This document shows, piece after piece, positions 6,218 through 14,650 of a stretch of DNA of 25,092 bases; position 1 is the first letter of the stretch; every line of letters starts with the position of its first letter. A program made the position numbers and the translations under genes. The notes below the pieces were generated by a model that saw only the letters and a program-made list of their open reading frames with translations, was not told where the DNA came from and made no database searches. Source of the stretch: a bacterium (GTDB taxonomy: Bacteria > 4484-113 > JAGGVC01); the NCBI GenBank assembly GCA_039961635.1, contig JABRWB010000052.1, positions 1-25,092 of the forward strand, given 5' to 3'.

Positions 6218-6805
6218 ATGTCACTGATGATTACGAAACCCGCCCCGGACTTCGAGGCAAACGCGGTTATGCCAGACGGCAGCTTTGGCAAGCTTAAGCT
6301 TTCGGATTACCGCGGCAAGTATGTGTTGCTTTTCTTCTACCCGCTCGATTTCACGTTCGTCTGCCCCTCCGAAATCATCGCCTTCGACAAGGCACTTGAC
6401 GAGTTTAAAAAGCGCAACTGCGAGGTGATCGGAGTTTCGGTGGATTCCGAGTATACGCATCTTGCTTGGAAGAATACTCCCCGGAACGAGGGCGGCTTGG
6501 GCAATGTGCAGTTCCCGCTGGTTGCGGACTTGACGAAGCAGATCTCGCGGGATTACGGCGTTCTTCTCGACGAGTCGGTTGCGGTGCGCGGGCTGTTTTT
6601 GATAGATCGCGACGGGATTGTGCGCCACATGCTGGTGAACGACCTGCCGCTGGGCCGGAACGTGGACGAGGCGGTTCGGATGCTCGACGCGCTTCAGTTT
6701 TTCGAGGCTCACGGCGAGGTATGCCCCGCCAACTGGCGTCCCGGAGAGGAAGCGATGAAGCCCACCGCAGAGGGAGTAGCCAAGTACCTTGAAGCACATG
6801 CATAG
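6218..6805 (+). CDS. Typical 2-Cys peroxiredoxin (AhpC/Prx1 family)
   Basis: A 195-residue Prx1/AhpC-type peroxidase for H2O2, alkyl hydroperoxides and peroxynitrite. The peroxidatic C49 lies in [11 protein letters not shown] and the resolving C169 in [19 protein letters not shown] at 92-95 is the eukaryotic-like motif associated with sensitivity to overoxidation. RBS-like AAAGAGGAAAA precedes ATG 6218. The gene directly follows the TIGR02757 gene and probably shares the regulator's promoter. No AhpF-type reductase is present in the window, so the electron donor is presumably a thioredoxin system or the AhpD-like protein at 8039. Confidence 0.95.
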   Translation: MSLMITKPAPDFEANAVMPDGSFGKLKLSDYRGKYVLLFFYPLDFTFVCPSEIIAFDKALDEFKKRNCEVIGVSVDSEYTHLAWKNTPRNEGGLGNVQFPLVADLTKQISRDYGVLLDESVAVRGLFLIDRDGIVRHMLVNDLPLGRNVDEAVRMLDALQFFEAHGEVCPANWRPGEEAMKPTAEGVAKYLEAHA

Positions 6806-6833
6806 GCCGATGCGATAACTTTACGGCGTGGTC

Positions 6834-6839
6834 TATAAT
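6834..6839 (+). promoter_or_regulatory. -10 element of tpx
   Basis: A perfect TATAAT is followed by GGAGGAG at 6874-6880 and the tpx ATG at 6886. A convincing -35 is not visible. The predicted leader is about 40 nt. Confidence 0.45.
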
Positions 6840-6885
6840 CAATTCCAGGGAGTATGGGGTTTAAGTGTTCTCCGGAGGAGTCAGC

Positions 6886-7404
6886 ATGAACGAACGCAAG
6901 GGTGTTTTCACAGCGGGCGGCAACCCGCTTACGCTTCTCGGCGACGAGCTTAAGCCGGGTATGACCGCGCCGGAATTCACGGTGCTGGACGGCGAGCTCA
7001 AGCCCGTCAGCCTGTCGCAGTTCCGCGGCAAAGTCGTGCTGCTGTCGGTGGTCACATCGCTTGATACGGGCACGTGCGATATTCAAACCCGCAAGTTCAA
7101 CGAGAAAGCGGCGTCACTCGGGGATGATGTCGTCATCCTCACCGTCAGCATGGACCTGCCGTTCGCGCAGAAGCGCTGGTGCGGCGCCGCGGGAATAGAC
7201 AAGGTTGTAGTACTTTCCGATTACAGGGACGCGGATCTCGGCCCGAAGTACGGAATTCTAATCAAAGAACTCCGGCTTCTCGCCCGCTCGCTGTTTGTCA
7301 TCGACCGCGAGGGCAAGCTCGTGTACGCGAAGACAAACTCCGAAAACGCCGACGAGCCGGACTACGAACCTGCGCTTGAAGCGGCGCGAGCCGCTGTTGG
7401 ATAG
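6886..7404 (+). CDS. tpx: Thiol peroxidase Tpx (atypical 2-Cys peroxiredoxin)
   Basis: A 172-residue Tpx-family peroxidase. The active-site block SVVTSLDTGTCDIQTRKFNE holds the peroxidatic C64 and the resolving C99 lies in FAQKRWCGAAGIDKV, the usual Tpx disulfide. Most Tpx proteins read SVxPSLDTPVC here, so VTSLDTGTC is a mild variant. ATG 6886 is chosen because GGAGGAG stands 5 nt upstream; a start at 6865 would leave that site inside the gene. A short CCGCC-GCAA-GGCGG hairpin follows the stop. Substrates are likely alkyl hydroperoxides and H2O2, reduced by thioredoxin. Confidence 0.93.
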   Translation: MNERKGVFTAGGNPLTLLGDELKPGMTAPEFTVLDGELKPVSLSQFRGKVVLLSVVTSLDTGTCDIQTRKFNEKAASLGDDVVILTVSMDLPFAQKRWCGAAGIDKVVVLSDYRDADLGPKYGILIKELRLLARSLFVIDREGKLVYAKTNSENADEPDYEPALEAARAAVG

Positions 7405-7410
7405 TTTTGT

Positions 7411-7430
7411 CCGCCGCAAGGCGGTTGATT
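7411..7430 (+). terminator. Weak hairpin after tpx
   Basis: CCGCC (7411-7415), GCAA loop and GGCGG (7420-7424) followed by TTGATTTGATTT. The T tract is interrupted, so termination may be partial, leaving some readthrough into ferritin. Confidence 0.4.
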
Positions 7431-7459
7431 TGATTTAAAAACTTTGAGGAGAAAAAGAA

Positions 7460-7951
7460 ATGCTTAGCAAAAAGATGCTCGCCGAGCTTAACAAGCAAGT
7501 CGGCGAAGAACTCGGTTCGGCCTACATCTACCTTTCGATGTCGATGTGGTTCGAGACCAAAAACCTGCGCGGTATGGCGGGATGGATGAAGAAGCAGTTC
7601 GAAGAGGAAGTCGAGCACGCGGAAAAGTTCATGGATTACATCAACACCCGGTTCGGAGCCGTGAAACTTGAAGCGATCGGCGCCCCCAAACACGAGTGGA
7701 AATCTCCACTGGACGCTTTTGAAACCGCCTACAAGCATGAGTGCCACATCTCGGCCTGCATCCATAAGCTGGTGGATTTGGCCAGGGCCGAGGGCGACAA
7801 GGCCACCGAAAACTTCCTTCAGTGGTTCGTGGAAGAGCAGGTGGAAGAGGAAGAAAACACCATGAACGCGGTCGAGATGCTCAAAATGGCGGGAGATCAT
7901 GTACCCGCGCTGATGATGCTCGACCAGATTTTTGGCAAGCGTGAAGATTAA
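7460..7951 (+). CDS. ftnA: Bacterial non-heme ferritin
   Basis: A 163-residue four-helix ferritin that oxidises Fe(II) and stores iron in a 24-subunit shell, removing the iron that drives Fenton chemistry. The ferroxidase-site residues are all present: E17 (VGEELGSAY), E50 and H53 (FEEEVEHAEKF), E94 (KHECH), Q127 and E130 (EEQVEEEENTM). There is no heme-ligating methionine pattern of bacterioferritin. GAGGAG lies 8 nt upstream of ATG 7460. A strong hairpin ends the transcript just downstream. Its place among peroxide genes fits PerR- or Fur-linked iron sparing. Confidence 0.93.
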   Translation: MLSKKMLAELNKQVGEELGSAYIYLSMSMWFETKNLRGMAGWMKKQFEEEVEHAEKFMDYINTRFGAVKLEAIGAPKHEWKSPLDAFETAYKHECHISACIHKLVDLARAEGDKATENFLQWFVEEQVEEEENTMNAVEMLKMAGDHVPALMMLDQIFGKRED

Positions 7952-7957
7952 TTTCAA

Positions 7958-7990
7958 GCGGGGAGGGGCTTCGGCTCCTCCCCGCGGTTT
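7958..7990 (+). terminator. Strong hairpin after ferritin
   Basis: A 12-bp stem (7958-7969 with 7974-7985, one G-U pair) closed by a TTCG-type loop, followed by GGTTTGT. Stem strength is high, but the T tract is short. Confidence 0.65.
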
Positions 7991-8038
7991 GTCCCCGCGC
8001 TGCGCCAACACGGCCAGCCGAAGCGGGCGGTGATTCCG

Positions 8039-8422
8039 ATGGCTGAAGGCAAAACCGGGCTGGAGCGGTTCAAACAAGAGCGGGCTCGGCTGCAGGAGCA
8101 GTTTCAACGCTTCGCCGGGACGAATTCCAAACGATTTCTCGCGCTGGACAACCGCGTATACGAAGCCGGGGCGTTGTCCGCGAAAACAAAGGAGTTGCTG
8201 GGATTAGTCGCATCGTTGGTTTTGCGCTGCGACGATTGCATAAGCTACCACCTCGACCGCTGCAGATCCGAAGGCGTTACAACGGCGGAGCTTGAGGAGG
8301 CGATCGCAATCGGGCTGATCGTAGGCGGCTCTATAACCATCCCGCATATTCGCAGGGCTGTCGACGCCTGGCTGGAATCCGGCGGCGGCGAGTCCGTAAG
8401 CGGAGTTGATCCAATTGAATAA
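8039..8422 (+). CDS. Carboxymuconolactone decarboxylase / AhpD-like protein
   Basis: A 127-residue alkylhydroperoxidase-like protein. The AhpD signature CxxCxxxH is present as RCDDCISYHL (C64, C67, H71), and the later block AIAIGLIVGGSITIPHIRRAVDAW is typical of the CMD domain. In AhpD this dithiol reduces AhpC; with no AhpF here, it may serve the peroxiredoxin at 6218, though that is inference. ATG 8039 is preferred over GTG 8030 because GGCGGTGA lies at suitable distance. The next gene starts within its 3' end, so the two are translationally linked. Confidence 0.88.
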   Translation: MAEGKTGLERFKQERARLQEQFQRFAGTNSKRFLALDNRVYEAGALSAKTKELLGLVASLVLRCDDCISYHLDRCRSEGVTTAELEEAIAIGLIVGGSITIPHIRRAVDAWLESGGGESVSGVDPIE

Positions 8423-8891
8423 GCAGGCGAAGTTTTCCGATTTCGAGGCGCTGTACGCGAAAGTGAAGTCGATCGCGGATACCGGGGACGACGCGATGCT
8501 GCGCCTGCGGGCGATCTGCCATCTGCTGAAAGACAACGTGCCGCACTACGATTGGGTCGGCTTCTACTTCGTCAATCCTGAAAACGGGAACGAGCTCGTC
8601 CTCGGCCCGTTCGCCGGCGAGCCGACGGAGCACACGCGCATACCGTACGGCAGCGGAATATGCGGCCGCGTCGCGATTTCCAAGGAGCCGCTCGTCATCC
8701 AGGACGTTTCAAAAGAGGATAATTACTTGTCGTGCAGCGTATCGGTGCGGTCGGAAATCGTGATGCCGATATTTCGAGACGGCAAATTTGTGGGCGAACT
8801 GGATATAGACTCGCACATGCTCGCGCCGTTCGAGCGCGGCGATTTGGACTTCCTCGGGCGCGTCAGTACGCTGCTTGCAAACTTGATTTAG
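8415..8891 (+). CDS. GAF-domain protein, free methionine-R-sulfoxide reductase-like
   Basis: A 158-residue single-GAF protein of the fRMsr type, which reduces free Met-R-sulfoxide. Matching blocks are YDWVGFYFVNPE, LVLGPFAGEPTEHTRIPYGSGICGRVA and SEIVMPIFRDGKFVGELDIDS. Two of the three conserved cysteines are present (C83 in GSGICG, C107 in YLSCSVSVRSE). The first, normally in GKPACxRIP, is missing (EPTEHTRIP). The equivalent of the catalytic E. coli Cys118 remains, so activity with altered recycling is plausible. TTG 8415 is preferred, with AGCGGAG upstream; TTG 8406 is an alternative. The start lies inside the AhpD-like gene's 3' end. Confidence 0.8.
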   Translation: MNKQAKFSDFEALYAKVKSIADTGDDAMLRLRAICHLLKDNVPHYDWVGFYFVNPENGNELVLGPFAGEPTEHTRIPYGSGICGRVAISKEPLVIQDVSKEDNYLSCSVSVRSEIVMPIFRDGKFVGELDIDSHMLAPFERGDLDFLGRVSTLLANLI

Positions 8892-8960
8892 CATTATGAC
8901 GGCTGCGGCGGGCCGCTTTGCAATGTGGCTTGTGAAGAGAATTACAAGGAGATGATTTGA

Positions 8961-10370
8961 ATGGAACTCGATGCCGGATTTCTTTCCCGGCTCCAGTTCG
9001 GGATCACGATTGCTTTTCATTATCTCTTTCCGCCGCTTTCGATAGGACTCGGCGTGCTGCTTGTCATTTTCGAGGGTCTGTACCTGAAAACCGGGAACAA
9101 AACCTATGAATTATTGACGAAATTCTGGATCAAGATTTTCGCGATCACATTCGGGATGGGAGTTGCATCCGGCATCGTAATGGAGTTTCAGTTCGGCACC
9201 AATTGGTCTCGCTACTCCCGGTATGTCGGAGACATTTTCGGCAGCGCGCTGGCGGCCGAAGGCGTGTTCGCGTTTTTCCTCGAATCGGGATTTCTTGCCG
9301 TTCTCGTTTTCGGCTGGAACCGCGTCTCGCCGCGGATGCACTTTTTTTCGACGTGCATGGTGTCTCTCGGCTCCATCTTTTCGGCAATCTGGATTATCGT
9401 GGCCAATTCCTGGCAGCAGACGCCGGCGGGATTTCACGTTGTGGACGGCCCGAACGGTTTGCGCGCGGAAATCACGGATTTCTGGGCGGTCGTTTTCAGC
9501 CCGTCTTCCATGATCAGGCTGGCTCATGTAATTTCCGGCGCGCTCATCCTCGGCGCGTTCGTCGTTATGAGCATCGGCGCGTACTACATCCTCAAGAACG
9601 TTCATGCCGATTTCGCGAAGCGGGGATTCGCCATCGCGCTGTTCGTTGCGCTGTTCGCGTCGCTTTCCCAGCCATTCCTCGGCCATTACCACGCCATTGT
9701 CGTTGCAAAGCACCAGCCGGCCAAGCTGGCCGCATTCGAGGCGGTTTACGAAACGACGGACCGCGCGCCGCTTTACTTGTGGGGATTTCCGGACGACGCG
9801 TCCAAATCGGTCAAGGGGAGCGTCGCCATTCCCGGCATGCTCTCGTGGTTGGTTCACGGCGACGCGAATGCGACGATTCCGGGGCTCAACGAATTCAGCA
9901 AAGACGAGCGTCCTCCTGTGGCCGTGCCCTTTTACAGCTATCACGTGATGGTCGCGCTGGGGATGTATTTCATCGCACTCACGCTTATCGGCGCGATTCT
10001 GTATTTCGCCAAAAGGCTGTTTGGTTTGCGATGGTTGATGTGGATTTTCGTCTTTTCGGTAATTGGCCCGTATCTGGCCAACCAACTCGGCTGGATCGCC
10101 GCGGAAGTCGGGCGCCAGCCATGGGCGGTTCATGGCCTGCTCCGCACCGACGAGGCGTTTTCCGTTTCCGTCGCGGGAGGCGACGTGCTTGCGTCGATAA
10201 TCATATTTTCCATTCTTTACGCGATTCTCCTCGCGCTTTACATTTACGTTCTGGACAGGAGGATAAAGGCCGGGCCAGGGGTGTTCGAAGGGCCGGAGGA
10301 AACCGGGCCGTACATGCCGGAGGCGATTCCACCGTATCTTGAAGCATCGCCGGAAGGAGGAAAAGGTTAA
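8961..10370 (+). CDS. cydA: Cytochrome bd oxidase subunit I
   Basis: A 469-residue polytopic membrane protein that oxidises quinol and reduces O2 to water. Heme ligands are H20 ([13 protein letters not shown]), H189 ([10 protein letters not shown]) and M330 (SYHVMVALG). E100 and E108 ([14 protein letters not shown]) correspond to the proton-path glutamates, and [20 protein letters not shown] is the conserved quinol-side segment. The Q-loop is short, as in the CydA short-loop class. The arginine usual just before the ligand methionine is His here (SYHVM). AAGGAG precedes ATG 8961. Its stop overlaps the cydB start by one base. High oxygen affinity would protect an anaerobic cytoplasm. Confidence 0.96.
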   Translation: MELDAGFLSRLQFGITIAFHYLFPPLSIGLGVLLVIFEGLYLKTGNKTYELLTKFWIKIFAITFGMGVASGIVMEFQFGTNWSRYSRYVGDIFGSALAAEGVFAFFLESGFLAVLVFGWNRVSPRMHFFSTCMVSLGSIFSAIWIIVANSWQQTPAGFHVVDGPNGLRAEITDFWAVVFSPSSMIRLAHVISGALILGAFVVMSIGAYYILKNVHADFAKRGFAIALFVALFASLSQPFLGHYHAIVVAKHQPAKLAAFEAVYETTDRAPLYLWGFPDDASKSVKGSVAIPGMLSWLVHGDANATIPGLNEFSKDERPPVAVPFYSYHVMVALGMYFIALTLIGAILYFAKRLFGLRWLMWIFVFSVIGPYLANQLGWIAAEVGRQPWAVHGLLRTDEAFSVSVAGGDVLASIIIFSILYAILLALYIYVLDRRIKAGPGVFEGPEETGPYMPEAIPPYLEASPEGGKG

Positions 10371-11392
10371 TGAACCTTGACCTTAATCTTATCTGGTTCG
10401 TGCTGCTCGGCGTTTTGTTGACCGGATACGCGATTTTGGACGGATTCGACCTGGGCGTCGGCATCCTTCACTTGTTCGCCAAAGGCGACACCGAGCGCAG
10501 GATATTCATGAACGCTATCGGCCCGGTGTGGGACGGCAACGAAGTGTGGCTGGTTACATTCGGCGGCGCGCTTTTCGCGGCGTTTCCGGAAGCTTATGCA
10601 ACCGCTTTTTCGGGATTCTACATTCCTTTCATGATTCTTTTGTTCGCGCTTATATTCCGCGCGGTGGCGATGGAATTCCGCAGCAAGGAAAATATGACCT
10701 GGTGGAGGAAGACGTTCGATCGCGCGTTCTTCGCCGCGAGCTTGGTCGCGACGCTTTTGTTCGGCGTCGCGGTCGGAAACATGATGCTGGGAATCCCTAT
10801 TGGTCCGGGCTTCGAGTACGAAGGGACGATGCTCGACCTGCTGCGGCCTTACGCCTTGCTTGTCGGGCTGTTCACGGTGTCGCTTTTCGCGATGCACGGC
10901 GCGATTTATCTGTATCTCAAAACGGAGGGCGCGCTTCAAATGCGCGTGCGGCGCTGGATTTGGCGCGCGTTTTTCGTTTTCCTTCTCTTCTTCGCGACAA
11001 CAACGGCGGTGACTCTAATCCATGTTCCAACCGCGCTTTACAACTTCACGCATTTCCCCTGGGCGTGGATCGTCGTCGCGCTCACAGCGCTCGCGATAGC
11101 GAATATTCCCAGGTGCATCCACTTTGACAAGCCCGGCTGGGCGTTCGTAAGCAGCGCCTGCACGATCGCGGCGATGGTGTTCCTTTTCGGTATCGCGGTT
11201 TTCCCGGACATGATCCTGTCGTCGCTCGACCCCGAATACAGCCTGACGATATACAACGCGGCCAGCTCGGAAAAAACGCTTGGAATAATGCTCGTGATTG
11301 CGGCCGTCGGCATGCCCATCGTCCTGGCGTACACCTCGATTATTTATTACATCTTCAGAGGAAAAGTGAAGATTGACAGGTTCAGCTATTAA
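10370..11392 (+). CDS. cydB: Cytochrome bd oxidase subunit II
   Basis: A 340-residue CydB with the family hallmarks [32 protein letters not shown] and [33 protein letters not shown]. Hydrophobic segments are consistent with eight to nine helices, and the length is normal. TAATG joins it to cydA, with GGAGG 7-8 nt upstream of the ATG, so the two are translated in a coupled way. No cydX-like ORF or cydCD transporter genes follow; the next gene is convergent and begins 6 nt away. I see no terminator between them. Confidence 0.96.
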   Translation: MNLDLNLIWFVLLGVLLTGYAILDGFDLGVGILHLFAKGDTERRIFMNAIGPVWDGNEVWLVTFGGALFAAFPEAYATAFSGFYIPFMILLFALIFRAVAMEFRSKENMTWWRKTFDRAFFAASLVATLLFGVAVGNMMLGIPIGPGFEYEGTMLDLLRPYALLVGLFTVSLFAMHGAIYLYLKTEGALQMRVRRWIWRAFFVFLLFFATTTAVTLIHVPTALYNFTHFPWAWIVVALTALAIANIPRCIHFDKPGWAFVSSACTIAAMVFLFGIAVFPDMILSSLDPEYSLTIYNAASSEKTLGIMLVIAAVGMPIVLAYTSIIYYIFRGKVKIDRFSY

Positions 11393-11398
11393 CGATTG

Positions 11399-12634
11399 CT
11401 ATCCTGCCGCCGCGCCGGATTTGCCCGCGACCATTTCTTTCAAGCATTTACCGAGAATCTTCGAGCCTTCGTGGATCTGCTCGATCGTCGGATAGCTGAA
11501 GTTGATGCGCCCCGCTTCGTTGCGCTCGCCGTAGCAGTCGAACGCCGCGCCGATGACGAATGCAAGGTTGCGCTCGATCGTAACCTTGAAAAGCTCCGTC
11601 GCGTCGATTCCCTTCGGAAAAGTCAGCCAGGAAAACATTCCGCCGTCGGGTTTTGTCCAGTGCGTACCGGGAATATCGCCGAGTTCCCGCTCGAACGCCT
11701 CCAGAAGCGCTTCCTGCTTCGGGCGGTAAAACTTGACGATGAATTCGAGCTGCTTGTCCAGGTGGCCTCCGCCAAGATAGTGCCCCGCCAGAAACTGAAC
11801 GAACGGACTGGTGCAAAGGTCGGCCGGCTGCTTCAGGATGGTGAGTTTTTCTATTATTTCCACCGGGCCGGTCACCCATCCCAACCGCAAACCCGGAGCG
11901 AATATCTTGCTGAACGTGTGAAGCGTGACGACCGTATCCCGCCTCTCGTCCAGCGAAAGCATCGAAGGCAAATCTTCTCCCGAGTAGCGCAGTTTGCGGT
12001 AAGGGCTGTCTTCCACGACTACGATTCCGTGCTCGCGGGCCAGCTCGATCAGCTTTTTGCGCTTTTCAAGCGAAGTCGTGACTCCCGCGGGATTCTGGAA
12101 ATCGGGAACTAAATAAATGTACTTGATTCTTCCGTTCCGATTCTTAAGCGCGTCCTCGACCTGCTCGATTACGATTCCGTCGGCCATGTCCATGTCCACG
12201 CCGATGAACTCGCCGCGGAAGCCGCGCGCCGCCTGGAGGAATCCAAGATACGTAGGCCGCTCGCATATCACCTTGTCGCCGGCGTCCAGAAACGCCTTTG
12301 CCGTCAGCTCTATCGCCTGCTGCGCCGCGGAGGTGACGAGAATATTCTCCGCGGTCACGTCAATCCCGTCGTATGCCTTGTGGTACTTGATCAATTCCCT
12401 GATCAGTTCGGGATGTCCTTCGGTGGGGCCGTACTGCAGCGCCGTATCGTCGTGCTGGTCCACGACATGATCTACAAGCGTCCTCATCAATTCCTGGTTG
12501 ATCGTGTCGGGATGAGGCAATCCGCCCGCGAAGCTGATCACGCCCGGCTTGGTCGTCAACTTCAGGAGCTCTCGTATTTCGGATCGCTTTACATTCTTGG
12601 CGCGGTCGGAAAAAAGCTTGTCGGCCCAGATCAT
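11399..12634 (-). CDS. PLP-dependent class I/II aminotransferase (LysN/ARO8-like)
   Basis: A 411-residue fold-type I aminotransferase. PLP-binding features are FQNPAG (N181), VVEDSPY (D209) and the Schiff-base lysine K243 in HTFSKIFAPGLRLGW. The N-terminus ISFAGGLPHPDTI and the block LQYGPTEGHPELIREL are typical of 2-aminoadipate or aromatic aminotransferases of the MocR/LysN lineage, without the GntR domain. The exact substrate cannot be told. GGAGGT precedes ATG 12634, and a TATAAT lies at 12670-12675 on the minus strand. It runs in the same direction as glyA but from its own promoter. Confidence 0.92.
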   Translation of the reverse strand: MIWADKLFSDRAKNVKRSEIRELLKLTTKPGVISFAGGLPHPDTINQELMRTLVDHVVDQHDDTALQYGPTEGHPELIRELIKYHKAYDGIDVTAENILVTSAAQQAIELTAKAFLDAGDKVICERPTYLGFLQAARGFRGEFIGVDMDMADGIVIEQVEDALKNRNGRIKYIYLVPDFQNPAGVTTSLEKRKKLIELAREHGIVVVEDSPYRKLRYSGEDLPSMLSLDERRDTVVTLHTFSKIFAPGLRLGWVTGPVEIIEKLTILKQPADLCTSPFVQFLAGHYLGGGHLDKQLEFIVKFYRPKQEALLEAFERELGDIPGTHWTKPDGGMFSWLTFPKGIDATELFKVTIERNLAFVIGAAFDCYGERNEAGRINFSYPTIEQIHEGSKILGKCLKEMVAGKSGAAAG

Positions 12635-12669
12635 ACGGAAACCTCCGGTGGAAGGATGTCTACCAAGCC

Positions 12670-12675
12670 ATTATA
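12670..12675 (-). promoter_or_regulatory. -10 element of the aminotransferase gene
   Basis: On the minus strand this reads GGTATAATGG, with a perfect TATAAT. The predicted leader is about 28 nt. The -35 region is weak. Confidence 0.5.
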
Positions 12676-12700
12676 CCGGACTGTGCCTTTCCGAAAAGGC

Positions 12701-12732
12701 GGCGCGGAATTTGAAGGCCGGAAATTTGCGCC
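12701..12732 (-). terminator. Candidate terminator of glyA
   Basis: An imperfect inverted repeat, GGCGC-GG-AATTT with AAATT-T-GCGCC, is followed on the minus strand by GCCTTTTCGG. It lies 30 nt after the glyA stop and ahead of the aminotransferase promoter. Confidence 0.45.
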
Positions 12733-12761
12733 GAAATCACAAGCCGATTGGTGGTGCGGCG

Positions 12762-14036
12762 CTATCCCGCGGCCGTCAAAGTTTCCCCTTGCCAGATTTC
12801 GGGGTAAAGCGGATATCTGTCGCAAAGCTGCGCGACTTTGCCCCGCACGGAATCCAGATCTGCCGAACCTTCATCCGCAAGCAGCGTCGCCGCGATCAGC
12901 TCGCCGATTTCGTGCATCTCCGCCTCTCCCATTCCTCGCGTGGTCAGCGCCGGCGAGCCTATCCTTATTCCGCTTGCGATGAACGGCTTCTCGGTGTCGA
13001 ATGGAATCGTGTTCTTGTTGACCGTTATTCCCACGGAGTCCAAACGTTCCTCGGCTTGCTTGCCGGTCAGCCCCTTGGATTTCACGTCCACGAGGACAAG
13101 ATGGCAGTCCGTTCCGCCCGAAACGATGCGGAATCCCTTGGCGGCGAGGCTCGACGAAAGCGCCTGCGCGTTTTCGAGCACCCGCCGCTGGTAAACCTTG
13201 AACTCCTCGGTTCCCGCCAATTTGAAGCAAACCGCCTTCGCGGCGATCGCGTGCATCATCGGCCCGCCTTGGACGCCGGGAAAAACCGCCTTGTCAATCT
13301 GCGCCTTGTATTCTTCAGGGCAAAGTATCAGCCCGCTCCTCGGCCCGCGCAGAGTTTTGTGCACGGTGCTGGTTACGACATGCGCATGCGGCACGGGAGT
13401 GGGATACAGTCCCGCGACAATCAATCCCGCCCAGTGCGCGATGTCGGTCATCAAATAGGCGCCGACGCTGTCGGCAATCTCCCTCATCCGCGCGAAATCG
13501 ATTTTGCGCGGGTAGGCGCTCGCTCCGACGACGAGCATTTTCGGCTTTTCCGCGGCGGCCTGCTCCGCAAGCGTGAAATAGTTGATCTGCTCGGTTTCCT
13601 TGTCCACGCCGTATGAGACGACTTGGAAATAAATCCCGCTGAAGTTCAGCGGGTGGCCGTGCGTAAGGTGGCCGCCGTGGGAAAGATCCATCCCCATAAT
13701 CTTGTCGCCCGCGGAAAGAAACGCCATGTACGCGGCGGTGTTCGCCTGCGCTCCGGAGTGCGGCTGGACGTTGGCGTGCTCCGCTCCGAACAGCGCCTTC
13801 GCGCGCTTGCGCGCAAGCTTTTCGGCCACGTCCACGAACTCGCAGCCGCCGTAGTAGCGTTTTCCGGGGTAGCCCTCGGCGTACTTGTTCTGCATCGGCT
13901 GTCCGAGAGCCTCCAGAACGGCGTATGGAACAAAATTTTCGCTGGCAATGAGCTCCAGCTTGGCATGCTCGCGGTGGGCCTCGTCGACTACGGCTTGGTA
14001 GATTTCAGGGTCGGTTTCTTTCAAATAATCGTACAT
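12762..14036 (-). CDS. glyA: Serine hydroxymethyltransferase
   Basis: A 424-residue SHMT that converts serine and tetrahydrofolate into glycine and methylene-THF. The PLP lysine is K227 in [16 protein letters not shown]. Other conserved features are [33 protein letters not shown] and [11 protein letters not shown] (D198, H201). Length and C-terminus (LYPEIWQ) are normal. AAGGAG stands ahead of ATG 14036, and an extended -10 lies at 14060-14068 on the minus strand. Standard one-carbon housekeeping gene, apparently monocistronic. Confidence 0.97.
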   Translation of the reverse strand: MYDYLKETDPEIYQAVVDEAHREHAKLELIASENFVPYAVLEALGQPMQNKYAEGYPGKRYYGGCEFVDVAEKLARKRAKALFGAEHANVQPHSGAQANTAAYMAFLSAGDKIMGMDLSHGGHLTHGHPLNFSGIYFQVVSYGVDKETEQINYFTLAEQAAAEKPKMLVVGASAYPRKIDFARMREIADSVGAYLMTDIAHWAGLIVAGLYPTPVPHAHVVTSTVHKTLRGPRSGLILCPEEYKAQIDKAVFPGVQGGPMMHAIAAKAVCFKLAGTEEFKVYQRRVLENAQALSSSLAAKGFRIVSGGTDCHLVLVDVKSKGLTGKQAEERLDSVGITVNKNTIPFDTEKPFIASGIRIGSPALTTRGMGEAEMHEIGELIAATLLADEGSADLDSVRGKVAQLCDRYPLYPEIWQGETLTAAG

Positions 14037-14059
14037 CAGGCGCTCCTTAAGGCACGCGG

Positions 14060-14068
14060 ATTATAACA
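14060..14068 (-). promoter_or_regulatory. Extended -10 promoter of glyA
   Basis: Minus strand TGTTATAAT is a perfect extended -10 (TGnTATAAT). The start would be near 14053, giving a leader of about 17 nt that contains the AAGGAG ribosome site. Confidence 0.6.
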
Positions 14069-14215
14069 TCGCGCCTTTCAAGCCTTACACAAAAACGCGT
14101 TTTGAGCGTTTTATTACGACACCGCGTGGGTATAACAAGATTGCGATTCGGTGGGAGGCCCCGGTTCCCGTCGGATCGTAAGGACTGATACAAATATTGA
14201 TACAATCGCCCCGGA

Positions 14216-14632
14216 ATGAAGTCGATTTCGGCAATTTTGATCTTGTTTTCTTTGCTCGCAGCCGTTTCGTGCGGCGGCGGCGGCAAGTGGGCGGGAGAAC
14301 CTTACCCCGCCACCGTCACGTCGGTCGTCTACACTTCCGATCCCATCCACGTCGGCAATCCGTTCGTCGTGACGATGCGGCTCGAGTTTTCCAAGTCCAA
14401 CCAGGTGTTCGTCGGAAGTCAGGTCACTTGGGATGCGACGAGCTTTACCGTAACCGTTTCCCCGTTGTTCCGCGACAGCAAGTCCTCTTCCGGCGGCGCC
14501 CCTCCGGAGCCGCTAATCAAAGGCGAAGTGCTGACATTCAGCACTGACGGCACTTGGACCATCCGTGTGGAAAGCGCGTCAGGCGTTCAGACGAAGCAAA
14601 TTACGGTTGTTCCGGCCGGGAGCGAGCTTTAA
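14216..14632 (+). CDS. Small putative lipoprotein of unknown function
   Basis: A 138-residue protein with a signal peptide and lipobox-like end LLAAVSC (Cys19), followed by GGGGKW. The mature part is beta-rich (TSVVYTSDPIHVGNPFVVTMRLEF, WTIRVESASGVQTKQITVV), resembling an immunoglobulin-like or Big-type fold. I recognise no family. TACAAT at 14201-14206 would start transcription near 14213, so the mRNA may be almost leaderless; no clear ribosome site precedes the ATG. It is convergent with the corA-like gene. Confidence 0.7.
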   Translation: MKSISAILILFSLLAAVSCGGGGKWAGEPYPATVTSVVYTSDPIHVGNPFVVTMRLEFSKSNQVFVGSQVTWDATSFTVTVSPLFRDSKSSSGGAPPEPLIKGEVLTFSTDGTWTIRVESASGVQTKQITVVPAGSEL

Positions 14633-14650
14633 TTAAAACCTGCCAAGCAA

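Noticed and set aside
9111-10133. 340-codon minus-strand open frame opposite cydA
   Set aside because: It is fully antisense to a well-conserved gene, has no family features and reflects high-GC codon bias.
12549-13616. 355-codon plus-strand open frame opposite glyA
   Set aside because: Antisense shadow of a conserved housekeeping gene with Arg-rich low-complexity translation.
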